Source: a virus. Taken from it: DNA of 30,375 bases. Positions 7,923-18,086 of this stretch are shown here, piece after piece. The notes under the pieces were generated by a model. It did no database searches and had not been told where the DNA came from. It was given only the letters and a program-made list of their open reading frames with translations. Each line of letters opens with the position of its first letter. Within the stretch, counting starts at the first letter, position 1. The translations under genes were made by a program, and so were the position numbers. The DNA is taken from positions 1 through 30,375 of the IMG/VR virus record IMGVR_UViG_3300025168_000412, one strand, 5' to 3'.

Positions 7923-9248
7923 ATGGGATTATTAGATAACACAACACAAAAAGCTTATTATGAAGGTAAAGATTTTGGTAATTACCAGTTCACGTCTTTA
8001 GATGATATTATAAATCAATTTTTAATTACTTATGTTGGTGAAAATAAAATTATATCAAAAGTTAATAGAACTGACGTTCAGTTTCACGCCATGAGGGCAA
8101 TGCAAGAGCTTTCTTTTGATACTTTTAAATCTACTAAATCTCAAGAAATAACAGTACCAGCAACATTACAAATGATATTACCACAAGATTATGTAAATTA
8201 TACAAAAATAAGTCGAGTGGATTCTGCTGGTATAAAACATCTATTATATCCTACAAACAAAACTTCAAATCCAACAAATCTATTACAAAATTCTGATGGA
8301 GATTTTAAATTAACTGCAATTGGCACTTTAGTAAGTGGTTCTAGTGATATAGAATTAGATGCAGAATACAAAAATATTCAAGTTGGTATGGTTGTTATTG
8401 GTCCTTATATACCGGTTAACACTATAGTTTCAGCCACTTCTAATGAGAGTAGTATTACAAAAATAACATTATTAGACGTTACTGGAAACGCGGTTACTCC
8501 TACAGAAAGTAACGCAGGAACAACTTTAGAATTTAAAAATACAAATGATTCTTTAATATTAGAAAAAAAATCTTCTCATGTAGTAGAAAACTTATCTTGG
8601 AATATTACTGATTATAAAATAACAGGAACCGCTTCTGAATTGACCGATATAAAGGTTGGTATGTTAGTATCTCATGATAATTTTCCAGAGGGAACAACAG
8701 TAACAAACGTTTATACAACTACTATAGTTGTGTCTGCATTACCAGATACAGTCGTAACTTCTGATGGTGAAGTTACTTTTATATCTCCAGATTCTGAATC
8801 TGATACTTGGTCAAGTTATAAATCTACAACACCATCTGAAAATCAAGATGATTATCAAGATGATACATATTGGCTTGCTGAAGGAGAAAGATACGGGTTA
8901 GATCCTCAACACGCTCAAACTAATGGATCGTTTTATATAGATCAACAATCAGGTAAAATACATTTTAGTTCTAATATTTCAGGAAAAACAGTAGTATTAG
9001 ATTATATAAGTGATGGACTTGGTACAGATGAAGAAATGATTGTTCATAAATTTGCAGAAGAAGCAATGTACAAGTGTATAGCATACGCTATTTTATGTAC
9101 AAAATCTAATATTCAAGAATATATAGTAAGAAGATTTAAACAACAAAAATTTGCAGCTGTAAGAACAGCTAAATTAAGGTTATCAAATTTAAAGATAGAA
9201 GAATTAACCCAAACTTTAAGAGGTAAGTCTAAAGTTATAAAACACTAA
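7923..9248 (+). CDS. Putative second connector/ring protein (tail tubular A-like) with two inserted beta modules
   Basis: A 441-residue protein tightly coupled to its neighbours (3-base gaps on both sides). The N-terminus contains YYEGKDFGNYQFTSLDDIIN (about residues 13-32), VQFHAMRAMQELSFDTFKS (about residues 51-70) and LPQDYVNYTKIS, a pattern I recall from connector proteins of uncultured marine and crAss-like phages, comparable in place and helix-bundle character to P22 gp4 and T7 gp11. The C-terminal end (about residues 350-441) returns to this core with the helices KFAEEAMYKCIAYAILC and FKQQKFAAVRTAKLRLSNLK. Between them, residues ~130-206 and ~226-289 are two beta-rich modules with the shared pattern VGM-V-x-IP/FP-xx-T-V. 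These look like decorations inserted into the connector fold. It should form a ring below the portal and contact the nozzle protein. Confidence 0.68.
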   Translation: MGLLDNTTQKAYYEGKDFGNYQFTSLDDIINQFLITYVGENKIISKVNRTDVQFHAMRAMQELSFDTFKSTKSQEITVPATLQMILPQDYVNYTKISRVDSAGIKHLLYPTNKTSNPTNLLQNSDGDFKLTAIGTLVSGSSDIELDAEYKNIQVGMVVIGPYIPVNTIVSATSNESSITKITLLDVTGNAVTPTESNAGTTLEFKNTNDSLILEKKSSHVVENLSWNITDYKITGTASELTDIKVGMLVSHDNFPEGTTVTNVYTTTIVVSALPDTVVTSDGEVTFISPDSESDTWSSYKSTTPSENQDDYQDDTYWLAEGERYGLDPQHAQTNGSFYIDQQSGKIHFSSNISGKTVVLDYISDGLGTDEEMIVHKFAEEAMYKCIAYAILCTKSNIQEYIVRRFKQQKFAAVRTAKLRLSNLKIEELTQTLRGKSKVIKH

Positions 9249-9251
9249 TAC

Positions 9252-12200
9252 ATGGCGGAAATTAAAAATGATTTCTCTCAAGGTAAAATGAATAAAGATC
9301 TTGATGAGAGATTAGTACCTAATGGTCAATATAGAGACGCAATGAATATACAAATCTCTACTTCAGAAGGATCTGACGTGGGTACTGTTCAAAATATATT
9401 AGGTAATTCTCTTGCTGATGATTTAATTTTAGATCAAAACTCTACTTGTGTTGGGGCTGTTAGTGATGAAAAAAACGATTGTTTTTACTGGTTTATAAAA
9501 GGTCCTGTTTATAGCGATTTAAATGTTGGTGTAAATAAAGACTCTATTTATAAATATAGACAAGGAGTTGTTACTCCAGTGTTTGTAGATGTTCATGAAG
9601 TTATAGCTACTTACGTTGGTCATGATGACTTAAACAATACAATCACTATATTTGATCAAGATGCTAAAAGTGTATCTGTAGGTATGATTGCACAATTTTT
9701 AGATAACTTCAACCAAACGTGTCATTGGAATGATAATCCTATTGTTTCTATTTCTAGGAGTCAAGGACCGTCAAATGATTTAACGATTTTAACTTTAAAA
9801 AATAATGTCAATTTAGGTGTTTTGATTTCTCAAGTAACGCAAACGGCTTTATATAAATTTGTAAAAAAAGATAGTAATTTAACTTGCCCGGGCTCTGGAA
9901 TTGATACAATAAGTAAGTCTTTAGATTTTCAATTAAATAAAATTATAACAGGAATAAATATACTTGAAGATTTGTTGTTTTGGACAGATAATAATAGTGA
10001 ACCAAAACAAATAAATATAAAGAATTGTATAGAAAATACAGATCCAAACGGTAACACAAGCACCATGTTGCCTAACAGTTCAGAACCTATGACAGTTGAT
10101 CATATTACGGTTATAAAAAAATCACCTTTATTGGCCCCTATTTTAGAAATGTCTAGTGGTAAAAGATCAGGTCTTACAAGTGGAATTACTAATATAGATT
10201 TTGATGGAAAAGTAGTTGGTCAATTTTTTGATGCTCTTATACAAGCACAATCTTTAGAATTTAATTGGAATGTTGATGATGTAGTTATTTTTCAAAGTTA
10301 TGAGATAAACCAACCTTTAACACCCTTGTTTGATTTTGAAATAAAGGCAAGGTTAGACACAGTGTACAGTAATGTTATTGGTCAGTCTTCTGCGGATTTC
10401 CAATTTGAAATAATATCAATAGATAGTGCAACCCCTACAGGTTTAGATAGCGTGACTGGGTTAGCCCCTAGTTTTGTTGCAGATCTTTACCAACCAACAG
10501 AAAAATTATTTGAATTTAAATTTCCTAGATTTGCTATTAGATATAAATACACAGATAATAAATATTCTTGTATAGGTCCTTTTTCTGAAATAGCTTTTTT
10601 ACCTGGTAATTTTGATTACCATCCAACAAAGGGTTATAATCTTGGAATGACAAATCAATTGACAAGTTTGTATATTAAAGAGTTTGTAGCAATTGATATA
10701 CCTGAGGATGTTATTGGGATTGATATTTTGTATAAAGAATCAAATTCTTCAAATATATATGTATTAGATACTATAAAACCTGACGACGATTTTTTAACAG
10801 AAAACCCTTATTCAAACACTTACAATGCTTGGAATTATCCAAATAATACTTATGAAACAACGATACCTGGTAAATACGAAGTAAAAGCAGAAAGTATATA
10901 CGCTACACTTCCTTCTAATCAAACTATAAGACCTTGGGATAACGTTCCAAGAAAAGCTCTTGCTCAAGAAATAACAGGTAACAGGATAGTTTATGGTAAT
11001 TACTTACAAAATTATGATTTAATATCAACACATCCAAAGTTTAATGTTAATATTCAAGAATTTAGTTACGATTTATCTGCAAAAACTCCTCAAAAATCTA
11101 TAAAATCTTTAAGAGATTATCAATTAGGTGTTGTTTATTTTGATAAATACGGAAGACAAACTCCTATACTAACTAGCAACTCCGCAAGTGTAAAAATCCC
11201 AAAACTACAAGCTAATAAATCATCACAATTTAAAGTAAAGCTAAATTCGTCTCCACCTTCTTTTGCTACACATTATAAATTTTATGTTAAAGAAAGTTCT
11301 AATGAATATTACAATTTAGCTATGGATCGTTGGTATGAAGCTGAGGATAATAATATTTGGATTGCCTTTTCCTCTAGTGATAGAAACAAAGTGGATGAGG
11401 ATATGTTTTTAATATTAAAAAAAGGTAATGATTCAGATGATTTAGTAGAAGATTCGGCAAGATATAAAATAATAGCTATTAAAAACCAAGCTCCTGATTC
11501 TTTAAAATTAAATAAACTACCTCAAGGTCTTGAGTATCACAACAATAGCAATAATGATGTTTTTGGACAAGATACTGGAAAATTTCCTTTACAATCAAGA
11601 GATTACTTTAGTGTTAACGCTGACGTGTTTTTTAATAGTAGTTTAGATAATATATACAAAGCATTAGAAAATAATTTAAATGATGAATTATGGGTAAGGT
11701 TTGAGCAGTCAGGAAATGCTAAAACTACTAAAGATTATAGAGTTACAAATATATCAGCAACTACAGATGCAGACGGCGTTGTACCGGGTTCTATGCTTGA
11801 ATTTAAAGTAGAAAAACCTTTTGAAAGCGATATTACTTTTATATATGACGAGGTAAATGGTCAAATAGAAAATGCTACCGCTATAGTTTTTGAAAAACGT
11901 AAATTAGAAAATTCAGCTAAATTTGATGGAAAGTTTTTTGTTAAGATAAACAAAGATCAAGTTATAAAAAGTAATATTGATAAAAAAATAGATGAAGATA
12001 CAAAATACAGGGTGGTGTCTTCAAAGAAAATATACTACATGTCACCAGACCATATGGCCTTACATTCTGATAGTAATGATAATAAAGCTAATTGGCATAC
12101 CAATGGCCTTACTTGGGCAAATACAGGTAGAAATACAGGACAAGTTCCCAATACCAACGTGTTAAGTGATTTCTTTTATAAATTTACTGGTTTTGCAAGA

Positions 12201-15200
12201 ACTGCGGGTGATTTAAGCATAGACAATAGACGTGCTCACAACGCAACCCCAACAACTAATACGTTTGAAGATATTTGGTATGTAGATGGGTTTCAATCTA
12301 CAATAGATGGTAAGTTTGTAGGTGCTTCTGATACTAGTGGTACTTTTAGTAGTCAAGATCATACAGATAGCACTTCATCTCCAAATACTGGTTTTGAAAC
12401 TAGAGGTATTGGTGTTACAAATTACACCAACGTGTCAAGAATAGAAATTGGTTTTACAGGTTTAGAGCCAGATCCAGATAATTTCCACCACGCAAGAGGA
12501 GATTTTGGTAATGTACACACGGATTTTGGTGCTTATTACGAACAATCTGATGATAATAATAATCCAGGTCCATACGATTATTACAGAGGAGATCAGCATA
12601 GATTGGGATGGGGCATAGGAAATAGTTCAATATATAATGTAGGGGAAGGTCAAATAAATTCTAATTACGCTGAAGAAAGTAGATTTATAAACGCTTTAGT
12701 TCCTGGAACTAAAATAAGATGGGCTGAAGATCCAAACGGAACAGTTTACACCATAACATCCATAGATGATAGTTATAAGTTAAGATATGATTATAGAGTA
12801 ACTCATACTTATAATACAGAAAGTAGAAGACCTGAAAATTTTAGTAGGAATTGGAGACTTTGGTTAGATAAAAAAATGCAATGGGATCCAACAGCTCCTA
12901 ATGATGGGCAATTAGCTATGAATGGTTTTTCTCCTAACACAGATCCTTTTGCTGAGTTTGCGGAAGATGGTAGTACTGGTAGTGGTAATGACGCGGCTAT
13001 TATTAGAGATGGTATTTCAAAAGCACAAGGTTATACTATAGAAATTATAGAAAATATAATTGATGATGAAGAAGTGCCTGAAAATCCTGCTGTTTGGGAA
13101 ACTGAACCGAAACAAGAAACTGATATAAATATTTACTACGAAGCAAGCAATGCTTATCCTATAAATCTAAATAGAAAAAATATACACCATTATATAAAAC
13201 CAGGTATGGCGGTTAAAATTGCTCCTTGGATTCCTACATATGGCACTGGACAATCTCAACTTGGGGTTAGTGATGGGGTTACTGGGTCTGGGCTTAGTCA
13301 ACGATGTACTGTAGATATGGTTAATGTAGATGGAACAATTTTATTAGCTAGTCAATCTGGCTTTTTTGTGGATTTATTTTTACAATTACAAAACCCTGAT
13401 AACAATAATGAACCTGATATTTTAATGTTTAGTGATGATGAAACAACTATTCAGTTTAAAGTTAGTAAAAACCATATAAACACAGGGGTTATAAGTATTG
13501 ATTTTGATTTCCATAATACCGCTACAACTGAATTACCTTGGTTTAATTGTTATTCTTTTAGAAATGGTGTTGAGTCAAATAGAATTAAGGATGCTTTTAA
13601 CAATATAATTATTGATAAAGGAGCTAAGGTTTCAACAACTTTAGAAGGAAATCTATATAAAGAAGAAAGAAGAACTAGTGGCTTAATATATTCTGGTATA
13701 TATAATTCTACAAGTGGTACTAATGATTTAAATCAATTTATACAAGGAGAAAAAATAACAAAAGATTTAAATCCTACATATGGTAGTATTCAAAAATTAT
13801 TTTCAAGAAACACGGATTTAATAACTTTTTGTGAAGATAAAGTCGTAAAAGTTTTAGCAAATAAAGATGCTGTTTTCAATGCTGATGGAAATCCTCAATT
13901 AACTGCTAATCAAAACGTGTTAGGGCAAACAATACCTTTTGTTGGTGATTATGGAATATCAAAAAATCCAGAATCTTTTGCTTCTCAATCGTATAGAGCT
14001 TATTTTACAGATAAACAAAGAGGAGCTATCTTAAGATTATCTAGAGATGGTTTAACTCCTATATCAGAGTATGGTATGAAAACTTGGTTTTTTGATAACT
14101 TAAAAGATACTAAGTATTTAATAGGTGGTTATGATACTAGAAAACAAGAGTATAATTTAACTTTAAAATATAATAATTTAATTGATTCTTACAACACCAC
14201 CAACAAAACCTTAAGTTACAAAGAAGATGTTAAAGGTTGGGTTAGTTTTAAATCTTTTATTCCAGAAAACTCAATTAGTGTTGCAAATGAATATTTTACT
14301 TTTAAAAAAGGTCACGCTTACAAACACCATGATAAGTCTGTTGATAGAAATACTTTTTATTTAGATGTTGCTAATGCCGGGTTTAAACCGTCTTGGGTTG
14401 AAGTTTTATTTAATCAAGAACCACAAACTATTAAATCTTTTTCAGCTCTTAATTATGAGGGTAGTAAAGGGCAGACTTTAGATCTCTACGCTAGAGATAA
14501 TTTTAAAAACAGAATAACATCAACCGGTTGGTATGCAGGAATTACTACAAATGAAGAAACTAATGGAACTGCTTTTAATTTTACAGAAATGCAAGACGAG
14601 TGGTTTAGCCCTATAAAAGGTAATGCAACAATATTAAATACAGAAAATTTCACAGTTCAAGGTTTAGGTATTCTTTCTAGTTTTCTTGTTGCAGGAAATC
14701 CAATTGGGCCAGTATTACCTCCTTTTACGCCATCAGGCAATCCAGTTGTAACTATTGATAATAATCCAATATATACATCTCAAATTTCATATAACATAAC
14801 AGATCCATTATCGCCTTATTTAGATCCACCTAGTTATTTTGATTATGACATAACAATCCCGAGTCAACCTAATGTCAATGGTAACAACGTACCTTATTCA
14901 AATAATTGGGATCTATTTATAACATTAACTTCAGATGGAATTTCAGAAGGTGTATTTACTTTTTACTGGTATGACGCGACTCTTAACGCAATAATACATC
15001 AACAAACTTCAGCTGTGTCTTTTTATGCTACTCTTGGTTGCATGGATAGTTCTGGAGATTCTTCAAATTATAATGCATTAGCTAATGTGAGTGATGGTTC
15101 TTGTTTATATGATTTAACGAATTTATATACACCACCAATTCTTCGTATATACAAGGAATTTATACAAACTTTAGGCCCTGTAAATGAATGGGTATTTTAT

Positions 15201-15608
15201 ATCCAAACGCAATCAGCATCAGCTTTTGGCGCTTTAGTCAATGAACCCTATGTTTATGAATTTCAATATGGTATAGACAGTGGATCACAAAGTCTTCCTG
15301 ATTGGACTAGTAATGGTTTTTCTTCTAACCCAGACGATATGAATAATGGAAATGGTATTGGTGGTGGTGGTGTTTGGTTAGATGCAAGTGCTATTCTCAA
15401 CGGTATTAATAAGTTTATAAAACCAATAACTGAGGGTGAAACATCTCCATTTAATTTCAATTTACAACAACCTAGTAGTAATATAACAGGAGCAGGATTA
15501 TATACTCCAACCGGAACATACACGTGGTTTGGATTTAGATTAAAATGTACAGACACTGTTAATGGTAGAGTTACATTTTCTAATATAGTATCAATATATA
15601 TTAACTAA
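9252..15608 (+). CDS. Giant tail nozzle/muzzle-like protein (2118 residues)
   Basis: The N-terminus (NDFSQGKMNKDLDERLVPNG, residues ~5-24, then QYRDAMNIQIS) is a hallmark I associate with the nozzle/stabilisation proteins of marine and crAss-like phages, related in role to P22 gp10 and T7 gp12. FWTDNNSEPKQINI at residues 243-256 resembles a beta-propeller blade motif. Near residue 1560 comes YFTDKQRGAILRLSRDG, and KGWVSFKSF at 1661-1669 ends the probable propeller core. The protein is several times longer than T7 gp12 (about 800 residues), so large insertions, mostly beta with many Asp/Asn/Ser/Thr, lie between these anchors. The C-terminal ~350 residues are an extra beta-sandwich-like extension. 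It carries a GCMDSSGD ... DGSC module at 1929-1951, a type seen in secreted proteins of marine Bacteroidota, and may contact the host surface. No membrane segment is seen. Confidence 0.75.
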   Translation: MAEIKNDFSQGKMNKDLDERLVPNGQYRDAMNIQISTSEGSDVGTVQNILGNSLADDLILDQNSTCVGAVSDEKNDCFYWFIKGPVYSDLNVGVNKDSIYKYRQGVVTPVFVDVHEVIATYVGHDDLNNTITIFDQDAKSVSVGMIAQFLDNFNQTCHWNDNPIVSISRSQGPSNDLTILTLKNNVNLGVLISQVTQTALYKFVKKDSNLTCPGSGIDTISKSLDFQLNKIITGINILEDLLFWTDNNSEPKQINIKNCIENTDPNGNTSTMLPNSSEPMTVDHITVIKKSPLLAPILEMSSGKRSGLTSGITNIDFDGKVVGQFFDALIQAQSLEFNWNVDDVVIFQSYEINQPLTPLFDFEIKARLDTVYSNVIGQSSADFQFEIISIDSATPTGLDSVTGLAPSFVADLYQPTEKLFEFKFPRFAIRYKYTDNKYSCIGPFSEIAFLPGNFDYHPTKGYNLGMTNQLTSLYIKEFVAIDIPEDVIGIDILYKESNSSNIYVLDTIKPDDDFLTENPYSNTYNAWNYPNNTYETTIPGKYEVKAESIYATLPSNQTIRPWDNVPRKALAQEITGNRIVYGNYLQNYDLISTHPKFNVNIQEFSYDLSAKTPQKSIKSLRDYQLGVVYFDKYGRQTPILTSNSASVKIPKLQANKSSQFKVKLNSSPPSFATHYKFYVKESSNEYYNLAMDRWYEAEDNNIWIAFSSSDRNKVDEDMFLILKKGNDSDDLVEDSARYKIIAIKNQAPDSLKLNKLPQGLEYHNNSNNDVFGQDTGKFPLQSRDYFSVNADVFFNSSLDNIYKALENNLNDELWVRFEQSGNAKTTKDYRVTNISATTDADGVVPGSMLEFKVEKPFESDITFIYDEVNGQIENATAIVFEKRKLENSAKFDGKFFVKINKDQVIKSNIDKKIDEDTKYRVVSSKKIYYMSPDHMALHSDSNDNKANWHTNGLTWANTGRNTGQVPNTNVLSDFFYKFTGFARTAGDLSIDNRRAHNATPTTNTFEDIWYVDGFQSTIDGKFVGASDTSGTFSSQDHTDSTSSPNTGFETRGIGVTNYTNVSRIEIGFTGLEPDPDNFHHARGDFGNVHTDFGAYYEQSDDNNNPGPYDYYRGDQHRLGWGIGNSSIYNVGEGQINSNYAEESRFINALVPGTKIRWAEDPNGTVYTITSIDDSYKLRYDYRVTHTYNTESRRPENFSRNWRLWLDKKMQWDPTAPNDGQLAMNGFSPNTDPFAEFAEDGSTGSGNDAAIIRDGISKAQGYTIEIIENIIDDEEVPENPAVWETEPKQETDINIYYEASNAYPINLNRKNIHHYIKPGMAVKIAPWIPTYGTGQSQLGVSDGVTGSGLSQRCTVDMVNVDGTILLASQSGFFVDLFLQLQNPDNNNEPDILMFSDDETTIQFKVSKNHINTGVISIDFDFHNTATTELPWFNCYSFRNGVESNRIKDAFNNIIIDKGAKVSTTLEGNLYKEERRTSGLIYSGIYNSTSGTNDLNQFIQGEKITKDLNPTYGSIQKLFSRNTDLITFCEDKVVKVLANKDAVFNADGNPQLTANQNVLGQTIPFVGDYGISKNPESFASQSYRAYFTDKQRGAILRLSRDGLTPISEYGMKTWFFDNLKDTKYLIGGYDTRKQEYNLTLKYNNLIDSYNTTNKTLSYKEDVKGWVSFKSFIPENSISVANEYFTFKKGHAYKHHDKSVDRNTFYLDVANAGFKPSWVEVLFNQEPQTIKSFSALNYEGSKGQTLDLYARDNFKNRITSTGWYAGITTNEETNGTAFNFTEMQDEWFSPIKGNATILNTENFTVQGLGILSSFLVAGNPIGPVLPPFTPSGNPVVTIDNNPIYTSQISYNITDPLSPYLDPPSYFDYDITIPSQPNVNGNNVPYSNNWDLFITLTSDGISEGVFTFYWYDATLNAIIHQQTSAVSFYATLGCMDSSGDSSNYNALANVSDGSCLYDLTNLYTPPILRIYKEFIQTLGPVNEWVFYIQTQSASAFGALVNEPYVYEFQYGIDSGSQSLPDWTSNGFSSNPDDMNNGNGIGGGGVWLDASAILNGINKFIKPITEGETSPFNFNLQQPSSNITGAGLYTPTGTYTWFGFRLKCTDTVNGRVTFSNIVSIYIN

Positions 15609-15609
15609 C

Positions 15610-16908
15610 ATGAAAGAAATAAAATCAATAATTATAAATAATAATGATTTATCAAAAAACGAAACAATAAGAAAACTTTATATAACTGGTGATATTGGTT
15701 GTGTTTTTAGTATTTACGTTACAAATGAAGATAATCACTATTATAATTTTGAAACAAAATCTTTTACAGCTACAACCTATAGACTTTTACAGCAAAAACT
15801 AGATAGTGATGGAAATTTTATAAAAGATATAACTTTTCCAGCTATTACAGACGATGATAAATATGATGTTTGGGTGTATGCAGAAAGTCATTTTGAAACT
15901 AAAATGTCTTCACTATTATCTACAAGTTTATTGTATAAAGTGCCTAATTATAGTTTAGAAACAAACGATAATGGTAGTTTAAAGTATCCATGTTCGATAT
16001 ATCAATACTTAGACGTAACTACTACATTGTCGCTTTTACATACCGACGCTGATGTCGTGGAACCGTCTAATTATACTTTTGTAAAACCTAAATCCACTAA
16101 ATTTGTTAATATTGGCACTAAGGTTGCGGATGATACACCATCAAATACTGTTACTTTAGATTGGACTATAACAACAAATAACGCTGACCACACTATGAAT
16201 GTTCTTGCTCAGCCTTTAGAAAGTCATTTTTATACAACAACAACAAAGCAAGTTAACGGCGCTATAAGTAGCGATTATTTTCCGATTTTAGACGATGTTA
16301 CGAATTTAAAACCGGGTATGCTAGTAACGCATAAAACTGTAAACGTTGGAGAAGATGATACTTTAACAGCTATAACTCATTCTATTATAAAAACAGTTGA
16401 TCCGGTTGCAAAACAAATTGGTATGAGTGTTGCACAATCGTTTGAAGATAATTCTGTATTGACTATTAGAGGATACGGCTTTTCTGTCGCAAGATATTTT
16501 TATGGAGCTAAAATTACTGCAACAGATTTAAAATTTGCTTTAGACACTGTTACTAACGGTAATACTAGTAATGCTACAGATTTTAACTTTAGATCACAAA
16601 TAAAAACAGAATGGTCAAGCGGAACAAGCGTAGACATAGATTCTACTAAAGGATTAAAAGCTGGTAATACGTTAGAAATAGCTGGTTTAAATCAAGCATT
16701 AACTGTTGCTAGCGTTACTGACGCTGATACTTTTGTTGCAAGTGGAACGAATGCCACAACAATACCTGTTGATACTTATGTTTACGCTACTGGTAGTGCT
16801 TTTTCAGCAACAGTGACAGGTACTATTAAATTTTTAGAAGTACCAACTGAAAGCTTTACATTAACATTAGATTTAGATAAAATAATAACAATAACAGACA
16901 CCTATTAA
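15610..16908 (+). CDS. Beta-rich virion protein of unknown function
   Basis: A 432-residue protein starting 1 base after the muzzle stop. I do not recognise a family. The first ~150 residues look like one domain (TIRKLYITGDIGCVFSIYVT and YNFETKSF near the start). Residues ~220-292 and ~334-396 each contain a beta module with L-K-P-G-M-L-V or L-K-A-G-N-T-L followed by T-x-V and x-S-V/TD-A-D-T strands. This is the same kind of module found twice in the connector protein at 7923. The C-terminus is Thr/Ile/Leu rich beta (TGTIKFLEVPTESFTLTLDL). No signal peptide, coiled coil or enzymatic motif is visible. By location and composition it is probably a surface-exposed head or tail decoration or fibre component. 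Confidence 0.7.
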   Translation: MKEIKSIIINNNDLSKNETIRKLYITGDIGCVFSIYVTNEDNHYYNFETKSFTATTYRLLQQKLDSDGNFIKDITFPAITDDDKYDVWVYAESHFETKMSSLLSTSLLYKVPNYSLETNDNGSLKYPCSIYQYLDVTTTLSLLHTDADVVEPSNYTFVKPKSTKFVNIGTKVADDTPSNTVTLDWTITTNNADHTMNVLAQPLESHFYTTTTKQVNGAISSDYFPILDDVTNLKPGMLVTHKTVNVGEDDTLTAITHSIIKTVDPVAKQIGMSVAQSFEDNSVLTIRGYGFSVARYFYGAKITATDLKFALDTVTNGNTSNATDFNFRSQIKTEWSSGTSVDIDSTKGLKAGNTLEIAGLNQALTVASVTDADTFVASGTNATTIPVDTYVYATGSAFSATVTGTIKFLEVPTESFTLTLDLDKIITITDTY

Positions 16909-16909
16909 T

Positions 16910-17323
16910 ATGGCAAGTGCAACTTTTAATATAGATCAAACTTTAAATAATTCTTTAAAAATTGGAGATTCATTATATTTTTGCGAACATAACGTATCAT
17001 CTTACGGATGGCAAGGAGCAGCTGCTCAATACGACGAAGAATCTAATCCACATGTTAAAATTGGTAGCATAACAAGTATTAGTGATAGTAGTGTTACTGT
17101 CGATTCACCGACTTTAAAAAAAATAGATTTACCAGGTGGTGTTTATTATGACACGACTGGTTATCAAAATCCAGAAAATTATTTTTTATTTTTTAGTAAG
17201 AATAACGCTATTGAATTAACAAGATTAAAAGGTTATTATGCTAGTGTAAAGTTTGTGAATAATTCTAAAGAAAAAGCAGAATTATTTAACGTTGGCGCAG
17301 AGATAGTAAGAAGTAGTAAATAA
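16910..17323 (+). CDS. Small beta-rich virion-region protein
   Basis: A 137-residue protein starting 1 base after the previous stop, so translation is probably coupled. No named family is recognised. It contains LKIGDSLYFC (about residues 17-26) and IGSITSISDSSVTVDSP, a short barrel-like pattern related to the modules in the neighbouring 432-residue protein. It then has PGGVYYDTTGYQNPENYFLFF and a C-terminal strand-rich part (LKGYYASVKFVNNSKEKAELF followed by NVGAEIVRSS). A small partner or cap of the preceding protein is plausible. It is followed by a 58-base AT-rich gap. Confidence 0.65.
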   Translation: MASATFNIDQTLNNSLKIGDSLYFCEHNVSSYGWQGAAAQYDEESNPHVKIGSITSISDSSVTVDSPTLKKIDLPGGVYYDTTGYQNPENYFLFFSKNNAIELTRLKGYYASVKFVNNSKEKAELFNVGAEIVRSSK

Positions 17324-17381
17324 CAATCAAAAAATGTAACTATATATATATGTGTATAAAAATTAAAAATAAAAAAATATT
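17324..17381 (+). other. 58-base AT-rich gap, no gene
   Basis: Contains an alternating TA run (TATATATATA-like) and a long A-rich leader directly before the ATG at 17382. No GC-rich stem with T-tract, no convincing promoter pair and no Shine-Dalgarno sequence are visible. It marks the switch from beta-rich tail/decoration genes to Ala/Gln-rich internal protein genes, so an unrecognised promoter here would make sense. Confidence 0.4.
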
Positions 17382-18068
17382 ATGGGTCCTTTAGCAATAA
17401 TGGCTGTAACAGGAGCGATAGGAGGTTTATCCAAAATAGCAATGGGTATGCAAGGTCGTGGTGCGAGAAAAGCCGAACTAACAAAAGCACAAGGTGAATA
17501 TGACACTGAAAAGAAAAGATATAAAGATTTTGATATAACAAATCCTTTTGAAAATATACAACAAGATTTTGAAAATACTTTTGAAGACTTAACTGTTAAT
17601 CAACAACAAGCTCAATTCCAAAATCAAATGTTTCAGCAAGCTCAAGCAAATACACTGCAAGGTTTACAAAGATCTGCTGGTGGAAGTGGTGTTGCGTCGT
17701 TAGCACAGGCTTTATCAAATCAATCTATGATGCAATCTCAAGCAGCTTCAGCATCTATAGGCGCGCAAGAATCAGCTAATCAATTAGCAATAGCTAAAGG
17801 CGGTATGATGGAACAACAAATGGAATTACAAGCCCAAACAGTTTATGGTAAAGGTTCTAGTGAACAGCAAAGATTAGAAATGAGTAGACAAAGTACTTTA
17901 CTGGGTATGGGCGCTAATAGATTAGGTGCTGCTAGGCAAGATATAGCTACTCATAAAGCTATGATTGCTGGTGGTGTTGGTGAATTAGCCGGTGCTGTAG
18001 CAACTGGATATGCAGGTGGTTATGATCCTGCAACAGGTGGTTTTAGTAAAAAGAAGTTTTTAGGTTAA
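17382..18068 (+). CDS. Putative internal virion (ejection) protein, Ala/Gln-rich
   Basis: A 228-residue protein with a hydrophobic N-terminal segment (GPLAIMAVTGAIGGLSKIAM, about residues 2-21) and a second Gly/Ala hydrophobic segment near the C-terminus (MIAGGVGELAGAVATGYAGG). Between them lies a long Gln/Ala/Met-rich helical region (about residues 75-165) with a Gly-rich break (RSAGGSGVASLAQAL). This composition is typical of small ejection proteins such as T7 gp14 and P22 gp7, which leave the head with the DNA and help form a channel across the host envelope. It precedes two larger probable internal proteins, as in those phages. The ATG follows an A-rich leader. The role is inferred from composition and position. 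Confidence 0.7.
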   Translation: MGPLAIMAVTGAIGGLSKIAMGMQGRGARKAELTKAQGEYDTEKKRYKDFDITNPFENIQQDFENTFEDLTVNQQQAQFQNQMFQQAQANTLQGLQRSAGGSGVASLAQALSNQSMMQSQAASASIGAQESANQLAIAKGGMMEQQMELQAQTVYGKGSSEQQRLEMSRQSTLLGMGANRLGAARQDIATHKAMIAGGVGELAGAVATGYAGGYDPATGGFSKKKFLG

Positions 18069-18086
18069 GAATAAAAATAATAAAAT

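Noticed and set aside
17334-17381. Promoter or origin in the TA-rich gap before 17382
   Set aside because: Simple AT composition is common between genes here and no defined motif or iteron is present.
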